A DNA stretch of 64,000 nucleotides from an uncultured Novosphingobium sp. (GTDB lineage: Bacteria > Pseudomonadota > Alphaproteobacteria > Sphingomonadales > Sphingomonadaceae): the NCBI GenBank assembly GCA_946886075.1, contig CAMPHR010000013.1:15326-79325 (forward strand), written 5' to 3'. The notes below the pieces were generated by a model. That model did no database searches and had not been told where the DNA came from. It worked only from the letters and a program-made list of their open reading frames with translations. Numbering within the stretch: the first letter of the stretch is position 1; every line of letters starts with the position of its first letter. The translations under genes were made by a program, and so were the position numbers. Positions 47,129-56,800 of this stretch are shown here, piece by piece.

Positions 47129-48781
47129 ATGAGCGAACGGGAATCGATGCCCTATGACATCGTCATCGTCGGTGGGGGCCCGGCGGGGCTGGCTGCGGCG
47201 ATCAGGCTGAAGCAACTGGCCAACGATGCTGGTCAGGAACTGGCCGTGTGCGTTCTGGAAAAAGGCTCGGAAATCGGCGCTCACATTCTTTCAGGCGCGG
47301 TGATCGATCCCCGGGCGCTGGATGAGTTGTTGCCGGACTGGCGCGACATGGGCTGCTCGCTTGCAGATACGCCGGTTCGGGACAACCAGCACTGGTTCCT
47401 GACGAAGCGCGGCAAGCTGCCGGTGCCTCATATTTCCACGCCGCGCTGGATGCACAACAAGGGCACCTATACCGGTTCGCTTGGCAATCTGTGCCGCTGG
47501 CTGGCGGAACAGGCCGAAGGATTGGGCGTCGAGATATTCCCTGGCTTCGCGGCCGCCGAGATCCTCTATAATGAGGATGGCAGCGTGAGGGGCGTTGCGA
47601 CCGGTGACATGGGCATCGATCGCGAGGGCAACCGCAAGGGCGACTATCAGCCGGGACTGGAGCTGCACGCCAAATATACCTTCTTCGCTGAAGGTGCACG
47701 CGGCCACCTGACCAAGATCCTCAAGCGCCAGTTTGAATTGGACAAGGATTGCGAGCCACAGGTCTACGGCCTCGGCATGAAGGAATTGTGGGATATTGAT
47801 CCCGCCAAGCATAAGCCGGGCCTCGTTATCCACACCCAGGGGTGGCCGCTGACGGACGCTTATGGCGGCGGGTTCCTTTACCACCAGGCCAACGGGCAGG
47901 TCGCCCTGGGCTTTGTTGTCGGCCTCGGATACCGCAACCCCTATCTCTATCCGTTCGAGGAGTTCCAGCGCTGGAAGCAGCACCCTGCCATCCGCGAATA
48001 TCTGGAGGGTGGCCGGCGTGTCTCCTATGGCGCGCGCGCGATCAATGAAGGCGGCTGGCAGTCGGTGCCGAAGCTCGTCTTCCCGGGCGGTGCGCTGATC
48101 GGTTGCTCGGCAGGCTTCGTCAACGTGCCGCGCATCAAGGGCACGCATACGGCCATGAAGTCGGGCATGCTGGCCGCCGAAGCAGCGTTTGAGGCTATCC
48201 AGAACGAAAGCGCGCGCGACGTTCTGCATGACTATGACGACCGCCTGCGTTCCAGCTGGGTCGCGGACGAATTGAAGCTGGTGAAGAATGCCGAGCCGCT
48301 GCTGGCCAAGTTCGGCAACACGATCGGGACGCTGCTGGCGGGTGTCGACATGTGGATGCGCACGCTGAAGATCGGCCTGCCCTTCACGATGAAGCACAAG
48401 CCGGACAATGAGAAAATCTGGCCCAAGGAGATCGGGCACAAGATCGACTATCCCAAGCCCGACGGGGTGATCAGCTTCGATCGGCTGTCGTCGGTGTTCC
48501 TGTCGAACACCAACCATGAGGAAGATCAGCCCGTCCATCTGCAGTTGAAGGACGCATCGGTTCCGATCGCCTACAACCTGCCGATCTATGACGAACCGGC
48601 GCAGCGTTATTGCCCGGCGGGGGTCTATGAGGTGGTAGGGCTGGAAGAAGGCAATCCGCGGTTCCAGATCAACGCCCAGAACTGCGTCCACTGCAAGACC
48701 TGCGATATCAAGGACCCGACGCAGAACATCAATTGGGTCGTGCCCGAAGGCGGCGGGGGGCCGAACTATCCCAACATGTAA
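47129..48781 (+). CDS. Electron transfer flavoprotein-ubiquinone oxidoreductase
   Basis: The 550-residue FAD and [4Fe-4S] protein passes electrons from ETF to ubiquinone at the inner membrane, serving fatty-acid and amino-acid oxidation. FAD-binding IVGGGPAGLAAAIRLK is near the N-terminus. The C-terminal cluster motif NCVHCKTCDIKDPTQNINW is intact. GGAGG precedes the ATG by a few bases. It starts a long forward-strand gene run. Confidence 0.96.
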   Translation: MSERESMPYDIVIVGGGPAGLAAAIRLKQLANDAGQELAVCVLEKGSEIGAHILSGAVIDPRALDELLPDWRDMGCSLADTPVRDNQHWFLTKRGKLPVPHISTPRWMHNKGTYTGSLGNLCRWLAEQAEGLGVEIFPGFAAAEILYNEDGSVRGVATGDMGIDREGNRKGDYQPGLELHAKYTFFAEGARGHLTKILKRQFELDKDCEPQVYGLGMKELWDIDPAKHKPGLVIHTQGWPLTDAYGGGFLYHQANGQVALGFVVGLGYRNPYLYPFEEFQRWKQHPAIREYLEGGRRVSYGARAINEGGWQSVPKLVFPGGALIGCSAGFVNVPRIKGTHTAMKSGMLAAEAAFEAIQNESARDVLHDYDDRLRSSWVADELKLVKNAEPLLAKFGNTIGTLLAGVDMWMRTLKIGLPFTMKHKPDNEKIWPKEIGHKIDYPKPDGVISFDRLSSVFLSNTNHEEDQPVHLQLKDASVPIAYNLPIYDEPAQRYCPAGVYEVVGLEEGNPRFQINAQNCVHCKTCDIKDPTQNINWVVPEGGGGPNYPNM

Positions 48782-48794
48782 GCGCCTGCTTCCT

Positions 48795-50429
48795 GTGATG
48801 TTGCTGCCGATGCTGCTGGCTTCCCCGGCTGGCGCATCGGTAGATCGGTCGAGCGCGCTGCACGCCTATGCGCGGGGGAGACTGGCCGACAGCGATGGAG
48901 CGAATGAAGCCGCGCTACGCAACTATCGTGATGCGTTGGCGGGCGACTCCGGAAGCGTAGAGGTGGCGCGGCGGTCCTATCTGAACGGCTTGATCGGCGG
49001 CGATATGGCACTGGCGCTTCAGTCGGCGACGCTGCTGGACAGCCGGGGGGTGTTGCCACGTGACGGGACGCTCCTGTTCCTGGGCGATGCGCTGGCTCGC
49101 AGCGACTGGAAAGGCGCCAGGCGATTTGCCGAGCGTGTGAGGAGCGAAGAGAATTTCGGCTTTCTCGTCCCCATTGTCCTGAGCTGGATTTCGGTCGGCG
49201 AAGGAAAAGCAATCCCGCCGGAAATCGATTCGGCAGACCGATTTGCATCCTTGGCCCGGCGCTATATCGATGAACATATCGCGCTTCAGGCACTTGGCCG
49301 GGGAGATATTGCCTCAGCCGGTCCTGCGATCAACCGGGCGCTCGGCTTGCGGACGGTGGATCTTGCAGAAATGCGGCTGACCTTCGCGGCGCAATTGGCT
49401 GCGCGTGGTCGGCAGACAGAGGCGCTGGCTCTGCTTCCCGAAGGAAAAGCCGACTACGCCATTGCGCGGGCTGACATTGCGCACGGACGCGGCGGCGGCA
49501 AGGCTGGACGAGCGCTAACGCCCGTCCAGGGCTTCGCGCGGTTGCTGACGCGTTTGGCGTCGGACATTTCATCGGACGACAGCACGCGTATGCTGGCGAT
49601 CAGGCTCGCGCGGATCGCCAGCTTCGTCAATCCAGCAGGAGCGGATAACAGGCTGGTCCTGGCGCAATTGCTCACAGTTGCGGGGCACGGCGGGCAGGCT
49701 GTTTCGGAACTGAGCAAAGTTGCGGAGAGTGGGTGGTTCGGAACACTCCGGCAAACCGCGCTGGTCAACGCCTGGGCCGCATCGGATGACAGTCCTGCTG
49801 CGATTTCGCTGGCGCGCCGATTGGCTCAAGAACCGGGCGCCGATGTGGAGCGTCTGGTGCGGCTCGGGCAGTTGTTGGCGCGGGCGAAGGAATTTGCGGA
49901 CGCTGCCGATGCGTTTCGGGTAGCGGAAGCCCGCTATGCGGCGGACGATGTGCCTTGGGCTTTGTTGCTGATGCACGGAAGCGCTCTTGAGCAGGCGGGC
50001 CGCTGGGAGGATGCTCGCGTGGTCTTGGAGCGCGCGACGAAGGTTGCGCCCAATGAACCGACTGTGCTCAATTATCTCGGCTACGCGCAGGTGGAGCGGC
50101 GGCAAAATGTCCCTGCTGCGCTGGAGCTTTTGAAGAAGGCCAGCTCGCTCAAGCCCGAGGATGCGTCGATCACGGATTCACTCGGCTGGGCGCATTTCGT
50201 GACTGGAGATGTGGAAGCCGCCGTGCCTGTGCTGGAACGCGCCGCTGAAGGGGCTCCGGGTGACGTGACGATCAACGAGCATCTGGGCGATGCTCTTTGG
50301 GCAGCCGGGCGGCGCTATGAAGCGCGCTATGCCTGGAGGGCCGCAGCCGTGTTTGCCGAAGGCGACGTTGCGACACGGCTCCAGGCGAAAACTAAAATGG
50401 GGATGAAGCCGGAATATGCCGCTCCTTGA
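48795..50429 (+). CDS. TPR repeat protein, probably exported
   Basis: This is a roughly 544-residue protein of tetratricopeptide repeats. Recognisable units in the C-terminal half are ARVVLERATKVAPNEPTVLN, ALELLKKASSLKPEDASITD and AVPVLERAAEGAPGDVTINE. The N-terminus (MLLPMLLASPAGAS) is a short signal-like stretch. GTG 48795 and ATG 48798 are both possible; codons just upstream (KRLLPV) would improve the signal but have no start codon before the ETF-QO stop. It lies 13 bases after ETF-QO and overlaps ispE by 14 bases. Function is unknown; a scaffolding role is the usual inference for TPR proteins. Confidence 0.82.
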   Translation: MMLLPMLLASPAGASVDRSSALHAYARGRLADSDGANEAALRNYRDALAGDSGSVEVARRSYLNGLIGGDMALALQSATLLDSRGVLPRDGTLLFLGDALARSDWKGARRFAERVRSEENFGFLVPIVLSWISVGEGKAIPPEIDSADRFASLARRYIDEHIALQALGRGDIASAGPAINRALGLRTVDLAEMRLTFAAQLAARGRQTEALALLPEGKADYAIARADIAHGRGGGKAGRALTPVQGFARLLTRLASDISSDDSTRMLAIRLARIASFVNPAGADNRLVLAQLLTVAGHGGQAVSELSKVAESGWFGTLRQTALVNAWAASDDSPAAISLARRLAQEPGADVERLVRLGQLLARAKEFADAADAFRVAEARYAADDVPWALLLMHGSALEQAGRWEDARVVLERATKVAPNEPTVLNYLGYAQVERRQNVPAALELLKKASSLKPEDASITDSLGWAHFVTGDVEAAVPVLERAAEGAPGDVTINEHLGDALWAAGRRYEARYAWRAAAVFAEGDVATRLQAKTKMGMKPEYAAP

Positions 50430-51285
50430 GGCCGGAACGCTTGTTGATACCGCATACGCCAAGGTGAACCTAGCCCTGCATGTGCGGGAACGGCGGGCGG
50501 ATGGTTACCACGCGCTGGAAAGCCTGTTTGCGTTTGCGAAGGATGGCGACCGACTAAGCGGGTGCTTGAACGATGACGGCGAGATTAGCCTGACGTTAGA
50601 CGGCCCCTTTGCGGCATCGCTGGGCTGCGGGGCGGACAATCTGGTGATGAAGGCAGCCAAGATGCTGCGGGAATATCTTGGCGAGGAGCGGGGCGCGCTT
50701 TTGAAGCTGACGAAAAATTTGCCGGTGGCTTCGGGCATTGGTGGAGGTTCGGCTGATGCGGCAGCGGCCTTGCGTCTGCTCAACCGATTGTGGAATGCGC
50801 GACTGCCTGCCGCTGAGCTGGAGCGATTGGCGCTCGACCTGGGGTCAGATGTTCCTGCTTGTGTCAGAAGCGTGACGCAGATGGTGCGGGGGCGCGGTGA
50901 AGTGCTTGAGCCCCGGCATGTTGAGGGTTTGCCCGGAACTCCGATGCTGCTGGTTAATCCGGGCATCGGCATATCCACGGCAAGCGTTTTTAGCCGGTGG
51001 GACAGAGTTGATCGGGGTCCCCTGACAGCGACGAGGCTGGATGAGCTGATCGCCGGTGCCCGCAACGATCTCGAACGTGCCGCCATGGACTTAGCGCCCG
51101 TCATTGCTGAAGTGCTTCACCTCTTGCACGAGCAGCCGGGTGTCAGCCTCGCGCGGATGTCCGGGTCCGGCGCCACCTGCTTCGCGTTGTTCGACGACGC
51201 AGACAGGCGGGCAGAGGCGGCACGCCTCATATCATCCTATCAACCCGGTTGGTGGGTGTTGGAAACGGAGATTGGCGGCGCGTGA
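50416..51285 (+). CDS. ispE: 4-diphosphocytidyl-2-C-methyl-D-erythritol kinase
   Basis: The 289-residue GHMP kinase phosphorylates CDP-ME in the MEP isoprenoid pathway. The N-terminal AYAKVNLALHVR holds Lys16. The glycine-rich ATP loop PVASGIGGGSADAAAALRL lies at about residues 103-121. The third motif MSGSGATCFALF is near the C-terminus. It overlaps the TPR gene by 14 bases and the next gene by 4 (GTGA), so these are tightly coupled. Confidence 0.96.
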   Translation: MPLLEAGTLVDTAYAKVNLALHVRERRADGYHALESLFAFAKDGDRLSGCLNDDGEISLTLDGPFAASLGCGADNLVMKAAKMLREYLGEERGALLKLTKNLPVASGIGGGSADAAAALRLLNRLWNARLPAAELERLALDLGSDVPACVRSVTQMVRGRGEVLEPRHVEGLPGTPMLLVNPGIGISTASVFSRWDRVDRGPLTATRLDELIAGARNDLERAAMDLAPVIAEVLHLLHEQPGVSLARMSGSGATCFALFDDADRRAEAARLISSYQPGWWVLETEIGGA

Positions 51286-51998
51286 GCGAGGCATTTACAC
51301 AGATCGATGGCGGGCCGCTCGACCTGCTGATCATTGCGGATCATGCGTCGGCGCATGTGCCTTCCGACATTGATCTGAGCATCGATTCCGACCTGCTCGG
51401 CAACCACATCGCCGTAGATATTGGGGCGGCAGAGGTTAGCCGATTGCTGGCGGAGCAATTGGGGTGCACTGCGATACTGGGCGGTGTTTCCAGATTGGTG
51501 ATCGACCTTAACAGGGAGGATGATGCGCCTGGCGTGCTGCCGGTCATGAGTGACGGTCATCCCGTCCCCGGCAACCGCCATGCCGATCTTTCGAGCCGGA
51601 TGATCCGCTTTCATCATCCCTATCATCATCAGATCGGCCGATTGCTCGACGCAATGGCGTCGCCCTTCATCCTGTCAGTGCATAGCTTTACGCCACGGCT
51701 GGCAAGCGATCCTCAAGCGGAGCGGCCGTGGGACATTGGCGTTCTCTACAATGAAGATGATCGCGCCGCTCGCATCGCCATCCCCATGCTGGAAGAGGCT
51801 GGCCTGATGGTCGGCGATCAGCTGCCCTATTCGGGACGCCTGCTGAATGCGACCATGAACCGCCATGCCGAGGCCAACGGCATCCCATATCTCGGGATCG
51901 AGATGCGGCAGGATCTGGTGACGAGCAGCGAAGGGCAAGCCCGGTTCGCCCGCATAATCGGCCCCATTGTGCTACAATGCCGCAATAGCCTTGCGTGA
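51282..51998 (+). CDS. N-formylglutamate amidohydrolase family protein
   Basis: The 238-residue protein begins at a GTG overlapping the ispE stop. ADHASAHVPSD and SVHSFTP with surrounding His/Asp residues are the zinc-site motifs of the FGase (HutG-like) family. That family hydrolyses N-formyl-glutamate in histidine degradation, but no other hut gene is near. Members with such isolated context may act on other N-formyl or N-acyl amino acids, so the substrate is uncertain. Confidence 0.88.
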   Translation: MSEAFTQIDGGPLDLLIIADHASAHVPSDIDLSIDSDLLGNHIAVDIGAAEVSRLLAEQLGCTAILGGVSRLVIDLNREDDAPGVLPVMSDGHPVPGNRHADLSSRMIRFHHPYHHQIGRLLDAMASPFILSVHSFTPRLASDPQAERPWDIGVLYNEDDRAARIAIPMLEEAGLMVGDQLPYSGRLLNATMNRHAEANGIPYLGIEMRQDLVTSSEGQARFARIIGPIVLQCRNSLA

Positions 51999-52043
51999 CT
52001 CGTCCCTTTTTGGAAAGGGAGGCGCGCAAGAAGGGTAGGTTTT

Positions 52044-53765
52044 ATGTCTCACACGTTCGACAAGTCGAAACTGCCGAGCCGCCACGTCTCGGTTGGTCCG
52101 GAGCGCGCTCCGCATCGTAGCTATTATTATGCGATGGGCCTGACGGAAGAAGAGATTGCCCGCCCCTTCGTGGGCATTGCTTCGGCTGGCAACGACAGCG
52201 CGCCGTGCAACACGACACTCGACCTGCAAGCGGACTTCTGCCGCCAGGGCGTGAATGAAGCAGGCGGCATGCCCCGCCGGTTCAATACCATCACGGTTAC
52301 CGATGGCATCGCCATGGGCCATCAGGGCATGAAGAGCTCGCTGGCGAGCCGCGAAGTCATCGCGGACTCGGTCGAGCTGTCTGTGCGCGGCCACTGCTAT
52401 GACGCGCTCGTCACCTTTGCCGGATGCGACAAGTCGTTGCCGGGCATGATGATGGCAATGCTGCGCCTGAATGTCCCGTCGATCTTCGTCTATGGCGGCT
52501 CCATCCTGCCCGGTCGCTTCGAGAACCGTGACGTGACTGTCGTTGACGTGTTCGAGGTGGTCGGCAAATATGCAGCTGGCGCCTGTCCGCTGAAGGATGT
52601 CATCGCGCTCGAAAAGGTCGCTTGCCCTGGGCATGGCGCGTGCGGTGGTCAATATACTGCGAACACCATGGCATGCGTGGGTGAGGCGATCGGTCTCTCG
52701 CTGCCAAACAGCAATATGGCGCCCGCTCCGTACAAGAGCCGCGAAGAGGTTGCCGTCGCCGCTGGCCGTCAGGTCATGGAGCTGCTGGCGAAGAATATCC
52801 GACCGCGTGATATCTGTACCCGGGAAGCGTTCGAGAATGCTGCGCGGATCGTTGCTGCGACCGGTGGCTCGACCAACGGGGCGCTGCACTTGCCCGCGAT
52901 GGCTAACGAGTGCGGTATCGATTTCGACCTGTTCGATGTGGCGGAAATCTTCAAATCGACGCCTTACATCGCTGACCTCAAGCCCGGCGGCAAATATGTC
53001 GCCAAGGACATGTATGATGCTGGCGGCGTCTACATGCTGATGAAGACATTGTTCGATAACGGCCTGCTCCATGGTGACTGCTTGACTGTCACTGGCAAGA
53101 CGATCGCCGAGAATATCGAAGAAGTCAGCTGGAACCCCGACCAGAAGGTCATCTATGACGTCAAGTCGCCGATCACTCCGACGGGCGGCGTCGTGGGCCT
53201 GAAGGGTTCGCTCGCCCCCAATGGCGCGATCGTGAAGGTCGCGGGCATGCACCGCCTTCAGTTTGAAGGCCCGGCGCGCGTGTTCGATTGCGAGGAAGAC
53301 GCTTTCGCCGCAGTCGAAGCCCGCGATATTGCCGAAGGGTCTGTCATCATCATCCGCTATGAAGGGCCCAAGGGCGGCCCCGGCATGCGTGAGATGCTGT
53401 CGACTACCGCCGCGCTCTATGGGCAGGGGATGGGCGAAAAGGTGGCGTTGATCACGGACGGTCGCTTCTCTGGCGCAACGCGCGGTTTCTGCATCGGCCA
53501 TGTTGGGCCCGAGGCCGCAGAGGGCGGGCCGATCGCGCTGGTTGAAAATGGCGATATCATCGCCATTGACGCAGAGGCTGGCACGATTGACCTCAAGGTT
53601 TCCGGGTCCGTACTTGCTGAAAGGCAGAAGAACTGGAAGCCGCGCCAGAATGATTATCAGTCAGGCGCTCTCTGGCGCTATGCACAGAATGTGGGACCGG
53701 CTTACAAAGGGGCAGTGACACACCCCGGGGCGAAGACCGAAACCCATGTCTATGCGGATATCTAA
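52044..53765 (+). CDS. ilvD: Dihydroxy-acid dehydratase
   Basis: The 573-residue Fe-S dehydratase makes 2-keto acids in valine, isoleucine and pantothenate synthesis. Cluster-region motifs are present: [24 protein letters not shown] and [41 protein letters not shown] is near the C-terminus. AAGGGTAGG precedes the ATG. The last 20 bases overlap the next gene. I prefer IlvD to Edd (6-phosphogluconate dehydratase) because of the length and these motifs. Confidence 0.95.
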   Translation: MSHTFDKSKLPSRHVSVGPERAPHRSYYYAMGLTEEEIARPFVGIASAGNDSAPCNTTLDLQADFCRQGVNEAGGMPRRFNTITVTDGIAMGHQGMKSSLASREVIADSVELSVRGHCYDALVTFAGCDKSLPGMMMAMLRLNVPSIFVYGGSILPGRFENRDVTVVDVFEVVGKYAAGACPLKDVIALEKVACPGHGACGGQYTANTMACVGEAIGLSLPNSNMAPAPYKSREEVAVAAGRQVMELLAKNIRPRDICTREAFENAARIVAATGGSTNGALHLPAMANECGIDFDLFDVAEIFKSTPYIADLKPGGKYVAKDMYDAGGVYMLMKTLFDNGLLHGDCLTVTGKTIAENIEEVSWNPDQKVIYDVKSPITPTGGVVGLKGSLAPNGAIVKVAGMHRLQFEGPARVFDCEEDAFAAVEARDIAEGSVIIIRYEGPKGGPGMREMLSTTAALYGQGMGEKVALITDGRFSGATRGFCIGHVGPEAAEGGPIALVENGDIIAIDAEAGTIDLKVSGSVLAERQKNWKPRQNDYQSGALWRYAQNVGPAYKGAVTHPGAKTETHVYADI

Positions 53766-54129
53766 AAAGATCGTCTGGGCGGGGCTGATGTGCCTCGCCC
53801 TGGCATCCTGCGGCCAAGGCAGCGACGAGGCGCGGCCATTCGCAGGCCCCGCATCGGCGCAAGGGGCGCTGGCAGATTGTGCGATCGGCGCTGGCGCGAC
53901 ATGGGCGCGAAGCTGTTCGGTTGAGCAACAGGGGGCCGTCCTTACCATCCGTCACCCAGATGGCGGATTCCGGCGTTTTCAGATCCTTGAAGATAAGCGG
54001 GGACTTGCATCGGCCGATGGCGCCGAGCGGGCCAAGATTGCCATAGTCGCCGATGGGCAGATCGAAGTCAGCGCAGGCGACGATCATTATCGGCTGCCCG
54101 CTACCATTTCCCGGACAAACGCCCCTTGA
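53746..54129 (+). CDS. Hypothetical lipoprotein
   Basis: The 127-residue protein has a lipoprotein signal ([16 protein letters not shown]) with lipobox Cys near residue 22. The mature part is small and beta-rich: two cysteines, [18 protein letters not shown], then a hydrophilic tail. No known domain is recognised. An ATG at 53752 (MRISKK) is an alternative start. It overlaps ilvD by 20 bases and the nnr gene by 4 (TTGA), so it is cotranscribed with them. Confidence 0.75.
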   Translation: MSMRISKKIVWAGLMCLALASCGQGSDEARPFAGPASAQGALADCAIGAGATWARSCSVEQQGAVLTIRHPDGGFRRFQILEDKRGLASADGAERAKIAIVADGQIEVSAGDDHYRLPATISRTNAP

Positions 54130-55520
54130 GCGGATTACCCATCCTGACCGCAGCGCAGATGCGGGAAGCTGAACGGGCAGCCATTGCGAGCGGCGTCACT
54201 GAATATGAGCTTATGGAGCGCGCTGGGGCTGCAGCTGCGGAAATAATCTGGCGCGCCGGGGGGAAGCGCGACCTTTTGGTGTTGTGCGGTCCCGGCAACA
54301 ATGGCGGTGACGGCTATGTCATCGCGCGTCTGCTGCGAGGACGCGGTGTCCCGGTGCGCGTGGCCGCGTTGGCTGAGAACCGCACCGAGTCCAGTCTGAG
54401 GGCCCGATCGGCTTGGGGTGGCCCGGTAGAGACCTTGTATGATGCAGGACCAGCCACGCAGATTGTCGATGCTCTTTTCGGCACCGGCCTCTCGCGTGGG
54501 CTAGATGATCCCATTGTCGAGAGGCTGAGCGCGCTGACGTCGCAGGCGGCCTTCAGCTACGCGATCGATGTGCCGAGCGGCGTTGATACAGATAACGGAG
54601 CCTTGCTGTCGCCCGTGCCACAGTTCGGCATTTGCATCGTCTTGGGCGCGCTGAAGCCAGCCCATGTTCTACATCCAGCGGCGGGGAGCTTTGGCCGTCT
54701 GATCTGCGCCGACATCGGCGTTGCGGCTGGCGGTCAGGCTCAACGCCTTGCGCCGCCTCATATGGAAGCGCCGACGGCCGCGGATCATAAATATAGCCGG
54801 GGGTTGGTTGCAGTGGTCGGTGGCAGCATGGCGGGTGCTGGGCAACTGGCGGCTGAGGCTGCCGCGCGATCGGGCGCAGGGATGGTCCGTCATTTGATAA
54901 CTGGCCGCGCACCTCACGGGTCGAACGCGCTCGTGACGATAGAGGCTGTCGATGATCGTCATGTGGATGCTGAGTTGGAGGATGAGAGGCTGGCGGCGGT
55001 TTTGGTAGGGCCCGGTCTGGGGCGCGATCAGTACGCCGCAGACCGCCTGAGTGCCGTGCTGCAATGTGGCCGACCCTTGGTGCTGGACGCCGACGCGCTG
55101 ACATTGTTGGGGCAAGAAGGGGCCGCACTAGGCATCCCGGAAGCTTCGATCCTGACGCCGCATGAGGGCGAATTTGCACGTTTGTTCGGCGATCTGCCAG
55201 GCAGCAAACTAGATCGAGCCCGCGAAGCCGCGCGCCGGTCTGCTGCTGTGGTGATCCTCAAAGGTTCAGACAGCGTCATCGCTGCGCCCGATGGGCGGGT
55301 GGCTGTAGCAACGGGGGCGTCGGCTTGGTTGTCGACGGCGGGGACCGGAGATGTTCTGGCAGGATTGGCGGCGGGACGGCTCGCGGTGGTGGGCGATCCC
55401 TATCGGGCCGCTTGCGAAGCGGTTTGGCTTCATGGGGAAGCGGCCCGGCGTGCGGGTGTCGCATTTGTTGCGGATGATTTGATTGCGCAGCTGCCAGCGG
55501 CTATCGCCTCTCGCCTGTGA
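54126..55520 (+). CDS. nnr: Bifunctional NAD(P)H-hydrate epimerase / ADP-dependent dehydratase
   Basis: The 464-residue protein repairs hydrated NAD(P)H. The N-terminal YjeF epimerase domain shows LLVLCGPGNNGGDGYVIARL. The C-terminal kinase-like dehydratase domain has KYSRGLVAVVGGSMAGAGQL, LTPHEGEFARLFG and the active-site STAGTGDVLAGLAAG. The start is a TTG overlapping the preceding stop, giving [18 protein letters not shown], the usual N-terminus. It overlaps the next gene by 4 bases. Confidence 0.95.
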   Translation: MSGLPILTAAQMREAERAAIASGVTEYELMERAGAAAAEIIWRAGGKRDLLVLCGPGNNGGDGYVIARLLRGRGVPVRVAALAENRTESSLRARSAWGGPVETLYDAGPATQIVDALFGTGLSRGLDDPIVERLSALTSQAAFSYAIDVPSGVDTDNGALLSPVPQFGICIVLGALKPAHVLHPAAGSFGRLICADIGVAAGGQAQRLAPPHMEAPTAADHKYSRGLVAVVGGSMAGAGQLAAEAAARSGAGMVRHLITGRAPHGSNALVTIEAVDDRHVDAELEDERLAAVLVGPGLGRDQYAADRLSAVLQCGRPLVLDADALTLLGQEGAALGIPEASILTPHEGEFARLFGDLPGSKLDRAREAARRSAAVVILKGSDSVIAAPDGRVAVATGASAWLSTAGTGDVLAGLAAGRLAVVGDPYRAACEAVWLHGEAARRAGVAFVADDLIAQLPAAIASRL

Positions 55521-56731
55521 CCGACATCGACAATGATCTTGTAATTCGCATTGCCGCAAAAGGCGATGGCGTCACCGCCGATGGGCGGCACGTGCCACTC
55601 GCTGCGCCCGGCGACAGGGTGGCTGACGACGGCACTCTGATCGCTGGCCCTCACCACGTCGCAGCGCCCTGCATCCATTTTCCGGCGTGTGGCGGCTGTG
55701 AGCTTCAGCATGTGGACGAGCAGAGCCTGGCTGAGTTCGTGACGGGGCGCGTGGCAGGTGCGTTGGCCGGACAAGGGGTGACACTCGCGCAGGCTTCGCT
55801 GCTGCCGCCTCATCTCTCCGCGCCGAAGACCCGCCGCCGCGCATCCTTGCGCGCGGCGCGGGATGGGCGCCGGGTCACTATCGGCTTTGCAGAGTCAGGC
55901 AGCCACAAGCTCATCGACCTCGCGATGTGCGAGATGCTGAACCCTCGCCTCTTCGCCTTGGCCGAGCCGCTCCGCGCGCTGTTGCCGCTGATCCTGCCTG
56001 ACAAGCGCGCGGCGCATGTCCGCATGTCCTTGGTCGATCAGGGTATCGATCTGCTGCTGGAGAATGTCCATGTGTCCGGACTTGCGGCGGACGAGGCTTT
56101 GCGGGATTTCTCTGCTGCTCAAGGCCTGGCGCGTCTGACAATCGACGATGGCGCCGGTCAGCAGACACGCTGGGAGCCCGAGCCGGTCACGATGACATTT
56201 GGCGGCGTGCCGGTGGGCTTCCCGCCCTTTGCCTTTCTCCAGGCTACTCCAGACGGGGAAGCTGCGCTTTTGGATGTCGTGCGTGGGGCATTGCCGTCCG
56301 GAGGCGCCGTAGCTGATCTTTTTAGCGGGCTTGGCACTTTCGCATTGGGCGTGGGCAGGGACCGCCCGGTTTACGCAGCCGAGGGCGCGCGGGACCTGGT
56401 GCTTTCGCTCAAGCTTGCCGCCAATCGCGCCCAACGGCGGATGGTCGCCGATCATCGCGATCTGTTCAGGCGGCCGCTGGTTCCTGACGAGCTGAATCGG
56501 TTTGCCGCAGTTATAATCGATCCCCCAAGGGCGGGTGCGCGGGAACAGGTGTTGCAGCTGGCGGCGTCAACTGTGCCGGTCATCGCCTATGTGTCGTGCA
56601 ACCCGGCGAGCTTTGCTCGTGATGCAGCGCATCTTGTGGCGAGCGGATATGTCTTGGACAAGGTGAAGCCGGTCGGGCAGTTCCGGTGGTCAACCCATGT
56701 CGAACTGGCCGCGATCTTTCGCCGCCCATGA
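55517..56731 (+). CDS. Class I SAM-dependent RNA methyltransferase (RlmD/TrmA-like)
   Basis: This 404-residue m5U-type RNA methyltransferase starts at GTG overlapping the nnr stop. The N-terminal [4Fe-4S] cysteines are in CIHFPACGGCELQH. The SAM-binding region DLFSGLGTFALGVG follows, with catalytic Cys in AYVSCNPASFARD and IDPPRAGA before it. Target is probably U1939 or a related uridine in 23S rRNA, but RlmC/TrmA-like specificity cannot be separated here. Confidence 0.9.
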   Translation: MTDIDNDLVIRIAAKGDGVTADGRHVPLAAPGDRVADDGTLIAGPHHVAAPCIHFPACGGCELQHVDEQSLAEFVTGRVAGALAGQGVTLAQASLLPPHLSAPKTRRRASLRAARDGRRVTIGFAESGSHKLIDLAMCEMLNPRLFALAEPLRALLPLILPDKRAAHVRMSLVDQGIDLLLENVHVSGLAADEALRDFSAAQGLARLTIDDGAGQQTRWEPEPVTMTFGGVPVGFPPFAFLQATPDGEAALLDVVRGALPSGGAVADLFSGLGTFALGVGRDRPVYAAEGARDLVLSLKLAANRAQRRMVADHRDLFRRPLVPDELNRFAAVIIDPPRAGAREQVLQLAASTVPVIAYVSCNPASFARDAAHLVASGYVLDKVKPVGQFRWSTHVELAAIFRRP

Positions 56732-56761
56732 AAAATGAACCCCCGCCGCATGTTTGCGGCG
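56730..56761 (-). terminator. Terminator hairpin between the methyltransferase and decarboxylase genes
   Basis: The perfect 7-base stem CGCCGCA/TGCGGCG has a TGTT loop. On the reverse strand it is followed by GGGG, TTCA and TTTTT, so it most likely ends the decarboxylase transcript, whose stop is 39 bases before the hairpin. The T-run is slightly displaced from the stem. Confidence 0.6.
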
Positions 56762-56800
56762 AGGGATCAGGCACCCTCTCCAAAGGGGAGCTTGGACCTT

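Noticed and set aside
52003..52022. Hairpin TCCCTTT/AAAGGGA just before ilvD
   Set aside because: Considered as an attenuator or terminator, but it has no downstream T-run and no leader peptide with branched-chain codons.
51972..53501. Long open frame antisense to ilvD
   Set aside because: It is a shadow of ilvD: composition is typical of antisense translation and there are no recognisable motifs.
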